This document shows, one piece after another, positions 27,407 to 36,671 of a stretch of DNA of 63,261 bases. The stretch spans positions 1 through 63,261 of the forward strand of contig CAJTXA010000018.1 in the NCBI GenBank assembly GCA_910579865.1, written 5' to 3'. The stretch's first letter is position 1. The number at the start of each line of letters is the position of its first letter. Below the pieces are notes generated by a model that saw only the letters and a list, made by a program, of their open reading frames with translations, did not search any database and had not been told where the DNA came from. Position numbers and translations under genes: made by a program. Origin of the DNA: an uncultured Lachnospiraceae bacterium. GTDB lineage: Bacteria; Bacillota; Clostridia; Lachnospirales; Lachnospiraceae.

Positions 27407-27642
27407 GAAAAAATCTTTTTATTTTTTCCTTTTAAAACGAGTAAACCTGACAAAACATACAAATCCATTTATCAATAATAAATGTAGTTAATTTCCTGCC
27501 TTATTACCTTTCCCTCAAAAAATCTATTTTTTATCGTTTTCTTTATTCTTTTGTTCTTAATATTATAGAAAAATTTCCTTACCTTATAGCAAAAGACTAA
27601 ATTTTCAACTCTACTATTTATATCATATGTTTTTATTATTTC
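27407..27642. other. intergenic stretch, no gene recognised
   Basis: Very AT-rich DNA between the two paralogous repeat-protein genes. I see no ORF with a ribosome binding site, no RNA-like fold and no clear terminator for the 765-residue gene. Confidence 0.5.
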
Positions 27643-29934
27643 TTAATTTTCTAATTCTTTTATTATATTTGGAACATGTTGAATTGGTGTTTCATCTTTT
27701 ACCTTACTTCTTGTCAAATTTATCGTCTGTAAATTATGTAAATTAGATAACGGACTTAAATCTAGCTCTTCTTTCATACGACTTAAATTTAATTCCTCTA
27801 ATTGCTTCAAATTTCTTAACGATTCCAAACTAGATAACTTAGAACCAGATACATCTAATACTTTTAATTGTCCTTGCTTCTTTAAAAATTCCATTTCTAT
27901 AATAGAAGTTTCCGATAAATTTAATATTTCTAAACTCTTTAAACTAGGAAATTCACTAATACAATCACGTTCTGTATTTTCTCCAAAATGACATCCTATT
28001 AAACTTAACTCCTCTAAATTCTGTAAATTAGATAAATTACTAACACTCATTCCATTATCTTCATAATAACCATCTTTCAAAAACCTACATCGCTCCAACT
28101 TTAAGTACTTAAGTTGTGGCATTTTTAATAATACTTGATAATCACTAATTATTCTATCACATATTAATGCATTACCTTGATTATTTGTTTCTCCTAATTG
28201 TAAATGTGTCATTTTTGTTAAATATCCAAAAACTGTAATATCTTCATCAAAATTATGTGCTGTCAAAAAATGTGTCATATTTTGACAAAATACAAGGCCT
28301 TGATAAGATTCTGCTGTATTCCCTGATGCTGTTATTTCTATTATCTTTCCATTTCTATCTGTAATTTCTACAATTAATTCTTCTGCTGCAAAAATACTGT
28401 TACTATATTTTGCTTTTTTTACTTCAAATTTTTCAATACCTAACAGATCGTCTGCATAAATATTACTTCTCTCTTTTTTTGTATACTGGGAAAATAAATC
28501 CATTGTAACATTATTTTCATCTATAATATCTGCTATACAAACATGACCTTCTTCATTTAAAGTTACGTCTAATTTCTCTACCTTCTTAACAGGACGATAA
28601 TCAAAAATATAAGGATTTCCAAGCAAAGAAACTTCTTTCAAATGAGGAAGTTCTTCTAACACTGTAATATCAGAAATCATATTATTTCTAATATCCAATT
28701 TTTCTAATAAAGGTAACTTTTCAAGAGGAGAAATATCATTTATATTTCCACCATCAATAAAAAGTTCTTTTAAACTTTCCCAACCAATTAACATATTAAG
28801 ATCCAAAGAATAATTACTCCCAAATTTCTCTGTTTGCATGTCAATATCTAAACTTGCTACAGAAGGTAACTTTCCTTTTAAAACAGTAAAAAAATTCTCT
28901 GCATCTAATACATTTGAAAATCTTTTTTCTAAATAAATTCCTTTTACTTTTATCTTCTTTAAATTAATAAAATAAGATAAATCAGATACCATTTGATCCA
29001 ATTCATCTAATGCATAATATGCAAGATAAATTTCTTTATCTAAATCTTCATTCCATTCTACCATAATATATTTCTTTCCATCTTTAGACATAGATATATC
29101 AAATGTAAAGGATTGAAATTTTTTCATCTCATTTTTTGTAATAACTTCTTCTTTTTCCTTCTCCAAACAAATTCGAATCTGTTTTTCTAATTGGCCATTT
29201 AAAAAATGAATTCCCTCTACTTGTTCTTCATCATTATCCTTGTCTTCTTCATTATCATTTGTATTGTCATTACCATCATCCCCATAGTTATTATCCTCAT
29301 CCTTATTTTCTTCATCATCATTATCTTCATAGTCACTCTGAAAATTTGAATTTGATATAAAAGAAATAGCCTCTTTTTCTACCACTTCCACGTTATTTTC
29401 ATTTATTTTATAACTTTTCTCTATAAAAGGTATATTCCCAACTGCTGCACCATTTACATCAAAAGAATACTCTTTTCCATTTATTAAAAATTTTCCAGAT
29501 AATACCTTTCCTAAAGCGCCATTTGAAATAGGATTCAAATAATAAGCTTGATGTTCTACCTCTATTACCCCTGTTTGCATCTTTCCATTTCCATCAGCAA
29601 AATACCAAGAAGTTCCTTCTAATATCCAGCCAGTCTGCATCTTTCCCATTGTTCCATTTGAAACTGGATTTAGATAATACCAATCTTCTTTTTCTTTTAT
29701 CCAACCAGTCTGCATATATCCATCTGAAGCAAAATAATACCAGTTTTTATCCTTATCTTGAAACCATCCCTCTTTTTGGTAACTTCCATCCTCATTTTGA
29801 TACCACCAACCAATATGATCTTGCTTCCATCCAGCCTCAGATGCATAAACTATCTCTTTTAAAACTCCTATTTCTCCTGCTATTACTACAGATAATCCGA
29901 CACTAATTGCGATTCGATAGATTCGTCTTCTCAT
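27643..29934 (-). CDS. secreted leucine-rich-repeat protein with cell-wall/choline-binding-type repeats
   Basis: About 763 residues: signal peptide, CW-type aromatic repeats (GWWYQNEDGSYQKEGWF, NWYYFASDGYMQTGWI, DWYYLNPVSNGTMGKMQTGW) to about residue 165, an extremely acidic Asp/Glu/Asn linker (about 200-240), a domain shared with the 320-residue neighbour, then two runs of leucine-rich repeats (LEKLPLLEKLDIRNNMISDI type; LSNLQNLEELSLIGC and LESLRNLKQLEELNLS near the end). The architecture suggests a surface protein held by the repeats that presents LRRs for binding; the ligand is unknown. The GGAGG site is only one base from the first ATG (29938-29940) and 7 bases from the ATG two codons later, which is chosen. 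Confidence 0.85.
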   Translation of the reverse strand: MRRRIYRIAISVGLSVVIAGEIGVLKEIVYASEAGWKQDHIGWWYQNEDGSYQKEGWFQDKDKNWYYFASDGYMQTGWIKEKEDWYYLNPVSNGTMGKMQTGWILEGTSWYFADGNGKMQTGVIEVEHQAYYLNPISNGALGKVLSGKFLINGKEYSFDVNGAAVGNIPFIEKSYKINENNVEVVEKEAISFISNSNFQSDYEDNDDEENKDEDNNYGDDGNDNTNDNEEDKDNDEEQVEGIHFLNGQLEKQIRICLEKEKEEVITKNEMKKFQSFTFDISMSKDGKKYIMVEWNEDLDKEIYLAYYALDELDQMVSDLSYFINLKKIKVKGIYLEKRFSNVLDAENFFTVLKGKLPSVASLDIDMQTEKFGSNYSLDLNMLIGWESLKELFIDGGNINDISPLEKLPLLEKLDIRNNMISDITVLEELPHLKEVSLLGNPYIFDYRPVKKVEKLDVTLNEEGHVCIADIIDENNVTMDLFSQYTKKERSNIYADDLLGIEKFEVKKAKYSNSIFAAEELIVEITDRNGKIIEITASGNTAESYQGLVFCQNMTHFLTAHNFDEDITVFGYLTKMTHLQLGETNNQGNALICDRIISDYQVLLKMPQLKYLKLERCRFLKDGYYEDNGMSVSNLSNLQNLEELSLIGCHFGENTERDCISEFPSLKSLEILNLSETSIIEMEFLKKQGQLKVLDVSGSKLSSLESLRNLKQLEELNLSRMKEELDLSPLSNLHNLQTINLTRSKVKDETPIQHVPNIIKELEN

Positions 29935-29968
29935 TTTCATTCCTCCAATTACTTATTTTATAAACATT

Positions 29969-29997
29969 ATTATACTATTTAAAAATATTAAGATCAA
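29969..29997 (-). promoter_or_regulatory. promoter of LRR repeat protein gene
   Basis: Minus strand TTGATC (29992-29997), 17 bp, TATAAT (29969-29974), about 35 bp upstream of the start. Confidence 0.75.
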
Positions 29998-30055
29998 GAA
30001 AAGGAAATTAATCCAGTTACCTTTTTCCAAAACTAAACTACTAAACCAACATTTG

Positions 30056-30081
30056 AAAAAGGAACCCCACAAGGAGGTTCC
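30056..30081 (-). terminator. intrinsic terminator after M18 aminopeptidase gene
   Basis: Minus-strand stem GGAACCtCC/GGGGTTCC with a short loop (30061-30081), then TTTTT. Confidence 0.85.
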
Positions 30082-30115
30082 CACTTTTTATTTTCAAAAT
30101 TCTATTTATTTTAAA

Positions 30116-31495
30116 CTATAATTCTTTTAAAAATGCAACATAACCTTGTTTTGCTTCATAGACATCCGCTTTACTTACTATTTCCCAAGGAGAATGCATA
30201 CTTAACACTGGTACTCCACTGTCAATCACTTCCATATTGTAAATTGCCATACACTTTGCAATTGTTCCGCCGCCGCCTTCATCTACCTTTCCAAGCTCAG
30301 TCATTTGATAAGAAACTTGATGTTTTTCCAAAGCTGCCCGAATCTTCGCAATAAATTCTGGATTCGCATCACTTGAACCAGACTTTCCTCTTACTCCAGT
30401 AAATTTATTAAATGAGATTCCTTTATTAAGATAAGCTGCATTTTTCTTTTCATTTACGTTTGGATAAATTGGATCAAATGCGGCACTGACATCAGAAGAA
30501 AACATGACTGAATTTTGCAATGCCCGCCGTACATGAAGTTCGGAATACTCTCCCATACAATTCATTAACTCTGCTACTACATTTTCAAAAAATAGGGACC
30601 CCATTCCTGTTGCACTCTGACTGCCAACTTCCTCTTTGTCCACTAACAAACATACATTTGTTCTGTCTGGTTTTTCAATTTCAAACATCGCTGTATAGGA
30701 AGTATAAGCACAGACCCGATCATCTTGTCCATATCCCATTACCATACTGCGATCGATTCCATAATCTCTTGCTTTTCCTGCTGGAACTACTTCTATCTCG
30801 GCTGAAATAAAATCTTCTTCTTCTAATCCATACTGGTCGTTTAACCATTTTAATAAATTCGCCTTAACCGCATCCTTTTCTTCTCCATCTAAAGGAATAC
30901 TTCCCACTAAAATATTAAGATCTTCTCCTTCAATCACTTTGGATGCTTTTTTATCCATCTGTGATGCTGCAAGATGAGGCAATAAATCCGTAATTCCAAC
31001 TACAGGATCTTCTTCTGCTTCCCCTATTACAAGATTTACTATCGTTCCATCCTTTTTTACTACCACACCATGCAGTGCTAAAGGTAATGTCACCCATTGA
31101 TATTTTTTAATTCCTCCATAATAATGAGTATCAAGAAACGCCAACTCTGTATCTTCATAGAAAGGATTCTGTTTTAAATCAATTCTTGGAGAATCAATAT
31201 GTGCCCCTAAAATCTTCATGCCCTTCTCTAGCTTTTCTGTACCAATATGAAACAAAACTAAAGCTTTTCCCATATTGTTAAAATAAAGCTTATCGCCGGC
31301 TTTTACGGTTTCACCATTCGCTATTATCTTTTTTAAATCCACATATCCATGTGCCTCTGCATCCCGAATTGCTCCCACAACACATTCTCGTTCTGTCTTA
31401 CATTTTGAAATATACGCTTTATAACCTTCATTGTAATTCATAATTTCTGTAATCTGATCTGCATTATACTTGATCCATATATTTTTCTGCTCCAT
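30116..31495 (-). CDS. M18 family metallo-aminopeptidase
   Basis: Aspartyl-aminopeptidase-type enzyme of 459 residues that trims N-terminal residues from peptides in the cytosol. Metal-binding blocks are visible: ILGAHIDSPRIDLKQNP (His/Asp), VCLLVDKEEVGS (catalytic Glu region), an internal SSDVSAAFDP segment and the C-terminal LSMHSPWEIVSK histidine. The length matches the longer bacterial M18 type. No signal peptide. The ATG at 31493-31495 has a weak AGG-containing site upstream. It follows the phosphatase gene by 31 bp and is probably cotranscribed with it. Confidence 0.93.
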   Translation of the reverse strand: MEQKNIWIKYNADQITEIMNYNEGYKAYISKCKTERECVVGAIRDAEAHGYVDLKKIIANGETVKAGDKLYFNNMGKALVLFHIGTEKLEKGMKILGAHIDSPRIDLKQNPFYEDTELAFLDTHYYGGIKKYQWVTLPLALHGVVVKKDGTIVNLVIGEAEEDPVVGITDLLPHLAASQMDKKASKVIEGEDLNILVGSIPLDGEEKDAVKANLLKWLNDQYGLEEEDFISAEIEVVPAGKARDYGIDRSMVMGYGQDDRVCAYTSYTAMFEIEKPDRTNVCLLVDKEEVGSQSATGMGSLFFENVVAELMNCMGEYSELHVRRALQNSVMFSSDVSAAFDPIYPNVNEKKNAAYLNKGISFNKFTGVRGKSGSSDANPEFIAKIRAALEKHQVSYQMTELGKVDEGGGGTIAKCMAIYNMEVIDSGVPVLSMHSPWEIVSKADVYEAKQGYVAFLKEL

Positions 31496-31526
31496 CTTTT
31501 TTACCTATCATCTTTCTTTTATTTTT

Positions 31527-32231
31527 TTAAATATAATATTCTTTCCAATCATCTAATCGTAAACAAATCAAATGGCCTCCAAAAAGATAGCCTCCATCAA
31601 TTCCCCACCTCTTCCCATCTTTCCAGACCATTCCACACCTGCGATGTTCCTTTCTTATCCGTTGTATTTCACAAGTAGGTGTATGTCCAAATATAAGTCG
31701 TCCTTCTGGCACCACCTCAAAAGGCTGACATAAAAATTCCTCCTTTACCCATAAAAGTGTATTTCTCTGCTGCTGTCCCAGTAACTCCTCCCAAGTAGCA
31801 GCTAATGAATTGGGTTTTATCCCTGCATGTACTAAAACTACTTTTTTTGTCTGTTCATGATCCAAAATCTGATACACAGGACAAGAAGAAAGATATTCTA
31901 CCATTTCCTTTTGTTCCTCTTTTGAAAGTTGTAAAAATTTCTGATATGTTTCTTCTCCTCCATGTTGCAGCCAAACATCTAGACTAACAAAGCTTTTCTC
32001 TTTTTTCCAGATTGTTTTAAAACACTCCAATAAAAATTCCTCATGGTTCCCTAAAAGCAGCTTTATATTTTTTGTATTTCGTACAAAATACAAAGTTTCT
32101 AAGGAAGTTGGCCCTCTATCAATCACATCTCCAACAATATAAAGCGTATCAGTATCAGAAAACTTAATGGTATCCAATAACTTTTGTAATGCATCATAGC
32201 ACCCATGAATATCTGATGTTACATAAATCAT
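31527..32231 (-). CDS. PPP-family metallophosphoesterase
   Basis: About 234 residues beginning MIYVTSDIHGCYD, followed by GDVIDRGPTS and LLLGNHEEFLL, the three metal-binding blocks of PPP-type Ser/Thr phosphatases and related bis(5'-nucleosyl)-tetraphosphatases; a later HAGI and a GHTPT histidine complete the site. Substrate is uncertain (phosphoprotein or Ap4A). An in-frame extension to a TTG at 32306 is rejected because that TTG is the -35 box of a good promoter (TTGAAG-17-TAATAT). The chosen ATG at 32229-32231 has AAAAAGGA very close upstream. Confidence 0.85.
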   Translation of the reverse strand: MIYVTSDIHGCYDALQKLLDTIKFSDTDTLYIVGDVIDRGPTSLETLYFVRNTKNIKLLLGNHEEFLLECFKTIWKKEKSFVSLDVWLQHGGEETYQKFLQLSKEEQKEMVEYLSSCPVYQILDHEQTKKVVLVHAGIKPNSLAATWEELLGQQQRNTLLWVKEEFLCQPFEVVPEGRLIFGHTPTCEIQRIRKEHRRCGMVWKDGKRWGIDGGYLFGGHLICLRLDDWKEYYI

Positions 32232-32277
32232 GTTCCTTTTTACTGTTTCTATCCTTTCTTCTATACTCTGCTGTTCT

Positions 32278-32306
32278 ATATTAACACGACTTTTTTCTTG
32301 CTTCAA
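32278..32306 (-). promoter_or_regulatory. promoter of phosphatase-aminopeptidase pair
   Basis: Minus strand TTGAAG (32301-32306), 17 bp, TAATAT (32278-32283), 47 bp upstream of the chosen ATG. Confidence 0.7.
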
Positions 32307-32433
32307 TAGATTATATTCTAAATATTTTATAAATTCTTATTTTTCCATACTGCATTTTTCTTTTTTCTATGATAAAATAGCAAAGATATTCTGCAATGGC
32401 TATGCAGAAACCAGATACGAAAGGAGTTTTACT

Positions 32434-32964
32434 ATGAAAATACTACGCTTTACTGCCCCTTTTAAGCCAAAAGGAAAAGAATATATCTATGTCGGCATGT
32501 GGAACCGCTATATGAAAAACAAAATTCTATTACTTTCTTCCTTTATTCCTACATTTTGCAGTTTCTATTTTATTGCACAAGGAGTAGAACCAAGATATTT
32601 ACCAGTATTCTTACTAGTTGCTTGTTATCCTATTTTTAGCGTTGGCGCCTATCTTTTAAGAATCAAACAACATTTTCGATACCGCAGTCCGCTTGATACA
32701 GCTATGACTCTTTTTACTTTAATGGACAATGGTATATTAATTGAAAAAGAAGGACAAGAAATTCCATCCCTCTATCATTGGGATAAATTTAATTTATGTT
32801 ATGAACTAAAGCATTACCTTCTTCTTTATAAAACAGATACCTTACTTTTGGTTCTTGATAAAACTTATATCAAACCAGAAGAACTTGGAAAAATCAGAAA
32901 ATTTATTTTAGAACATCTTCCAGATAATAAAAAAATAGTCTATCAAAAATCTACCTTTTTTTAA
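32434..32964 (+). CDS. YcxB-like membrane protein
   Basis: 176 residues with two transmembrane helices (about 30-50 and 55-78) and a C-terminal YcxB-type domain (NGILIEKEGQEIPSLYHWDKF, then YLLLYKTDTLLLVLDK). The family is widespread in Firmicutes and has no established function. A longer in-frame reading starts at 32230, but AAAGGAG sits correctly before the ATG at 32434-32436, and the extension would overlap the divergent phosphatase start region, so it is rejected. A TATGATAAAAT element lies about 50 bp upstream as a possible -10. It is one of few plus-strand genes here. Confidence 0.85.
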   Translation: MKILRFTAPFKPKGKEYIYVGMWNRYMKNKILLLSSFIPTFCSFYFIAQGVEPRYLPVFLLVACYPIFSVGAYLLRIKQHFRYRSPLDTAMTLFTLMDNGILIEKEGQEIPSLYHWDKFNLCYELKHYLLLYKTDTLLLVLDKTYIKPEELGKIRKFILEHLPDNKKIVYQKSTFF

Positions 32965-32989
32965 ATACTTCGATAAAAACGAAAAGAAC

Positions 32990-33022
32990 ATGGGGAATTG
33001 CTCTTTTCTATGCGTTCCCCAT
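32990..33022. terminator. bidirectional terminator between convergent genes
   Basis: ATGGGGAA (32990-32997) pairs with TTCCCCAT (33015-33022); T-rich tracts follow on both strands. It serves the YcxB-like gene (plus) and the transporter gene (minus). Confidence 0.8.
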
Positions 33023-33035
33023 CACTTTTTCTTTT

Positions 33036-34274
33036 CTAATTTTCTTGTATTGCTTTTCGAAACAAAAACAACCCAATTACAAACAAAAATGCAATCATCC
33101 CCACTCCTAAGTGAATATTTCCAGTAAATTGTGAAATTAAACTTACCACTGTTGTTCCCATAAAAGAAGCTCCTTTTCCACAAATATCCAAAATACCAAA
33201 ATATTCCCCAGATTGATTCGAAGGAATAATACGAGCAAAATACGATCGGGATAATGCTTGAATTCCACCCTGAAACATACCAACCAAAACAGCAAGAACC
33301 CAAAACTGCCATTGTGTTACTAAAAACATAGCAAATACAGCAATTCCAAGATATGCCACAATACATACCATAATCAGCCGATCCGTTGTATACTGTTTTG
33401 CTAACCATCCAAATAAAATAGCAAATGGAAAAGCAACAAATTGTGTCACAAGAAACGCCAATAGTAAGCCTGTACTATCTAGTCCTAATGCTGAACCATA
33501 AGCTGTTGCCATATCAATAATAGTATAAACACCATCAATATAAAAGAAAAATGCCAGCAAAAACAAAAAGATCTTCTTTTCTTTCCGAACACTAAGAAAA
33601 GTACGTTTTAGCCGTTGAAAGCAGTCTGCAATTGCATGTTCTTTCTTCTCTATATAATAAATCTGCTGATAGCCCTTCCATAATGGAATAGTCATAACCA
33701 ACCACCATACTGCAATAATCACAAATGCAATCGACATCGCTTGTTCCATTGCTAATCCTAAAAAATCAGCTCCCAGCACGATTCCTAGACAAATCATAAA
33801 TGGAATACAACTTCCAATATAGCCCCAAGCAAACCCATGAGAAGATACCTGATCCATTCGTTCCTCTAAAGTCACATCTGACAGCATCGAATCATAAAAA
33901 ATTAAACTAGCAGCATATCCTGTTTTCGCTATTATAAAAATCACTAAAAAAAGCAGCCATTGTCGTGCCATTCCCATACTAATGCAGCCAATTACTCCAA
34001 TCAAAACAGCAACAACAAAAATCGGCTTTTTAAACCCTTTCGTGTCTGCCAATGTACCAAAAATTGGTCCTACTATAGCAACAATAAATGTAGTAATTGA
34101 TGTAGCATATCCCCAATAGGCTAGATATTCCACTGAAGATAACCCTGCATTATCTGCTAAATAATTAAAATAAATTGGCATAATTGTTGCTACCATTAGA
34201 GTAAAAGCAGAATTTCCTACATCATATAAAATCCAATTTTTCTCTTTCTTATTCTTATTTAACCTTTCCTTCAT
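33036..34274 (-). CDS. MFS transporter, UMF1/Atg22-like
   Basis: 412-residue permease with about 12 hydrophobic segments. The opening WILYDVGNSAFTLMVATIMPIYF is the hallmark of the Atg22/UMF1 branch of the major facilitator superfamily, and FGTLADTKGFKKP matches the MFS loop 2-3 motif. Eukaryotic Atg22 exports amino acids from vacuoles; bacterial substrates are unknown. A TATAAT box lies about 35 bp upstream of the start with a TTGTGT at 18 bp. Divergent from the 691-residue secreted protein gene. Confidence 0.9.
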   Translation of the reverse strand: MKERLNKNKKEKNWILYDVGNSAFTLMVATIMPIYFNYLADNAGLSSVEYLAYWGYATSITTFIVAIVGPIFGTLADTKGFKKPIFVVAVLIGVIGCISMGMARQWLLFLVIFIIAKTGYAASLIFYDSMLSDVTLEERMDQVSSHGFAWGYIGSCIPFMICLGIVLGADFLGLAMEQAMSIAFVIIAVWWLVMTIPLWKGYQQIYYIEKKEHAIADCFQRLKRTFLSVRKEKKIFLFLLAFFFYIDGVYTIIDMATAYGSALGLDSTGLLLAFLVTQFVAFPFAILFGWLAKQYTTDRLIMVCIVAYLGIAVFAMFLVTQWQFWVLAVLVGMFQGGIQALSRSYFARIIPSNQSGEYFGILDICGKGASFMGTTVVSLISQFTGNIHLGVGMIAFLFVIGLFLFRKAIQEN

Positions 34275-34370
34275 TTGTTTCCCTCTACTGTTTTTCTTTT
34301 TATTATATCTTACTTATCCCAAAAAACACAACCATATTTATCTAAAATCTCTTACTATTTCAGTTACTAG

Positions 34371-34399
34371 TTGTAAAAATAGAATTTTTATATTATAAT
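34371..34399 (+). promoter_or_regulatory. promoter of 691-residue secreted protein gene
   Basis: TTGTAA (34371-34376), 17 bp, TATAAT (34394-34399). The leader would be about 110 nt; a second TATAAC box at about 34426 is a weaker alternative. Confidence 0.6.
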
Positions 34400-34516
34400 T
34401 GCTTTGATACAATGATTTCCAAATTATAACATTTCTGTTTTGATGCTAATACTCCTTCCAAAAAAAGAAGAATTTAAGACGGAACATTGTATAAAATAAT
34501 ATAAGGAGCATGTGAT

Positions 34517-36592
34517 ATGAAAAAACAAATACTCTCTACTGTATTTGCCCTAAATTTGGGACTTATTTTACCAGCAAGTGCAGAAACAGTTTTTGCAGCA
34601 GAACCTCCTCTTTCTTCTGTTGAATTAACCTCTTTTGATGGAGCCGTAAATACTCCTTCCCCTGTATCTGGATCAAGTATTGTTGCAACAGGATCTAGTA
34701 TAGAAGTTATTACTCCTACACACTCTTCTCCATCTAAGAACAGCAATACACAAAATTATTCACAATATGGTACTACAGTGAAATCTTATCTTTATGAAAA
34801 TGAAGATGGGGGTATTACTCGTGTCGAATTTTTAACTGATAAAGTAATTGTAGAAAATTACGACAGTGAATTTCAAATCCAATTTAGTGGTCAATTAAAG
34901 ATGGAACTACCAAAATTTGGTGGATTTTTCTCAGGAAAAGATTACAATTTCCTAGTATTTGGACAAGACAATCCTGAAGAAAGCAATGAAACAGAGGTTC
35001 TTCGTATTGTAAAATACACAAAAGATTGGGAACGAATAGAAAGTACTAGTATTTGTGGTGCAAATACTAGAGAGCCTTTCTATGTAGGAAGTTTAAGAAT
35101 AGCAGAAGATGAAAACACTCTTTATATTCGAACTTCCCATAAAATGTTCAAATCTTATGACGGAAAGAATCATCAAGCAAATTTCACAATTTCTATCAAT
35201 ATTCCAGATATGACCGTAATTGGACAAGCTTCTGGTATTGGCAGTGGCGGTGGATATGTCAGTCATTCTTTTAATCAATTTATTACTACAGATGGTTCTG
35301 TTCTTCTTACAGCAGATCATGGCGATGCATATCCCCGTGCTATCGTTATCGCACAATATGCGAACAAAAACGCTGGTTCCTTTGCTGTCGGTCATTACTC
35401 TGCAAGTTCTGTAAGAGTACTACCAATTAAAGGTGGATTAGCTAATCCTAATACTGGTGTTTCTCTTGGTGGCTTAGTAATTTCCAATCAGTCCTATCTA
35501 ACTGCTGGAAACTCCATCTCTGAAGATGAAACCAATCTAAATGCGACTCGTAATATTTTTGTTACTAGTACACCAAAAGATGATTTTTCTAAAACACAGA
35601 CCTATTGGCTTACCAATTATAGTTCCTCTGACAAAGTATCTGTTTCTACCCCTCAGATGGTTAAAATCAATGAGGATTGTATTCTTGTACTTTATACAAT
35701 AGATGGTCAAATTAACTATGTCTATCTAAATGGAGAAGGAAAAGTAATCAGTAAAACTTACACAATGGAAGGAAATTTATCTGACTGTGTGCCAATTTTT
35801 TATAATAATGAAGTTTTATGGTACTATACTGATAATAGCACCCCTGTATTTTGTAGTATCAACCCTGATGACGCTGATTTTATTAATCCTATTAATCCTC
35901 CTAACAAAGACGACAATAGTAATTCAGATGATGACGACGATGATTCTGGAAGCTCTTATTTTACATCAGATCCTTCCTACAAAGGAAAAGAAACATTAAA
36001 TAGCAGTGAACAAGAAACAGTTGCCAATGCGGTAAGAACTGTTCTTGGAACAAATGCAACAATTGCTTCTATCGAGAAAATAGACACTGGTATTTGTATT
36101 ATTTCAACATCAGGTGATGTTATTTTTAGTAAAACAAATGGGAATTTAGCAATTAATGAATGGGAAAAAGTTGGAACAGATTGGTATTATTTTGACGCTG
36201 ATAAAAAAGCTGCAAAAGGTTGGAAATATCTTGGAGATAAATGGTATTACCTAGACGATACTTCTTCAAAAATGGTAACTGGCTGGAAAAAAACTGCAAC
36301 TCAAAATTGGTTCTATCTTGATCCACAAAATGGTGATATGAAGACGGGTTGGCAATTTGTCAATAATCAGTGGTATTATCTTGATCCTACAAATGGTGAT
36401 ATGAAGATCGACTGGCAATTTATCAACAATAAATGGTACTATCTCGATCGAACAAATGGTAATATGAAAACTGGTTGGCTTAAATGGAATAATAACTGGT
36501 ATTATATGGATACTAAAAATGGAGATTGTCTTATCAATACAATAACTCCGGATGGATATACTACAGATGAAAATGGAGCATGGATTCCATAA
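34517..36592 (+). CDS. secreted protein with C-terminal cell-wall/choline-binding-type repeats
   Basis: 691 residues. Signal peptide with cleavage near AETVFAAEPP (about residue 31), a large beta-rich region to about residue 445 (blocks such as GSLRIAEDENTLYIRTS and VLLTADHGDAYPRAIVIAQY suggest a propeller-like fold, inferred), a poly-Asp linker (about 460-480), a small alpha/beta domain (about 490-550), and five to six tandem aromatic repeats (DWYYFDADKKAAKGWKYL, KWYYLDDTSSKMVTGWK, then three NGDMKTGW-type units). ATAAGGAG precedes the ATG. Likely a surface protein anchored by the repeats. No catalytic motif recognised. Confidence 0.82.
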   Translation: MKKQILSTVFALNLGLILPASAETVFAAEPPLSSVELTSFDGAVNTPSPVSGSSIVATGSSIEVITPTHSSPSKNSNTQNYSQYGTTVKSYLYENEDGGITRVEFLTDKVIVENYDSEFQIQFSGQLKMELPKFGGFFSGKDYNFLVFGQDNPEESNETEVLRIVKYTKDWERIESTSICGANTREPFYVGSLRIAEDENTLYIRTSHKMFKSYDGKNHQANFTISINIPDMTVIGQASGIGSGGGYVSHSFNQFITTDGSVLLTADHGDAYPRAIVIAQYANKNAGSFAVGHYSASSVRVLPIKGGLANPNTGVSLGGLVISNQSYLTAGNSISEDETNLNATRNIFVTSTPKDDFSKTQTYWLTNYSSSDKVSVSTPQMVKINEDCILVLYTIDGQINYVYLNGEGKVISKTYTMEGNLSDCVPIFYNNEVLWYYTDNSTPVFCSINPDDADFINPINPPNKDDNSNSDDDDDDSGSSYFTSDPSYKGKETLNSSEQETVANAVRTVLGTNATIASIEKIDTGICIISTSGDVIFSKTNGNLAINEWEKVGTDWYYFDADKKAAKGWKYLGDKWYYLDDTSSKMVTGWKKTATQNWFYLDPQNGDMKTGWQFVNNQWYYLDPTNGDMKIDWQFINNKWYYLDRTNGNMKTGWLKWNNNWYYMDTKNGDCLINTITPDGYTTDENGAWIP

Positions 36593-36609
36593 AAAGACTA
36601 TAAAAATAC

Positions 36610-36659
36610 TGCCAGTTCAAATACAGTACATATTTTTAACGCCTGTATTTGAACTGGCA
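36610..36659. terminator. bidirectional terminator, 17-bp perfect stem
   Basis: TGCCAGTTCAAATACAG (36610-36626) pairs perfectly with 36643-36659 across a 16-base loop; a T-rich tract follows on the plus strand and is less strong on the minus. It separates two convergent genes. Confidence 0.9.
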
Positions 36660-36671
36660 ATCCTTTTTCTT

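Noticed and set aside
32230..32433. N-terminal extension of the YcxB-like gene
   Set aside because: A well-placed AAAGGAG precedes the internal ATG at 32434, and the extension overlaps the phosphatase promoter region.
33022..33408. Minus-strand 128-codon open frame
   Set aside because: Frame-shifted shadow of the UMF1-type transporter gene, rich in Trp/Cys/Ser with no sensible protein character.
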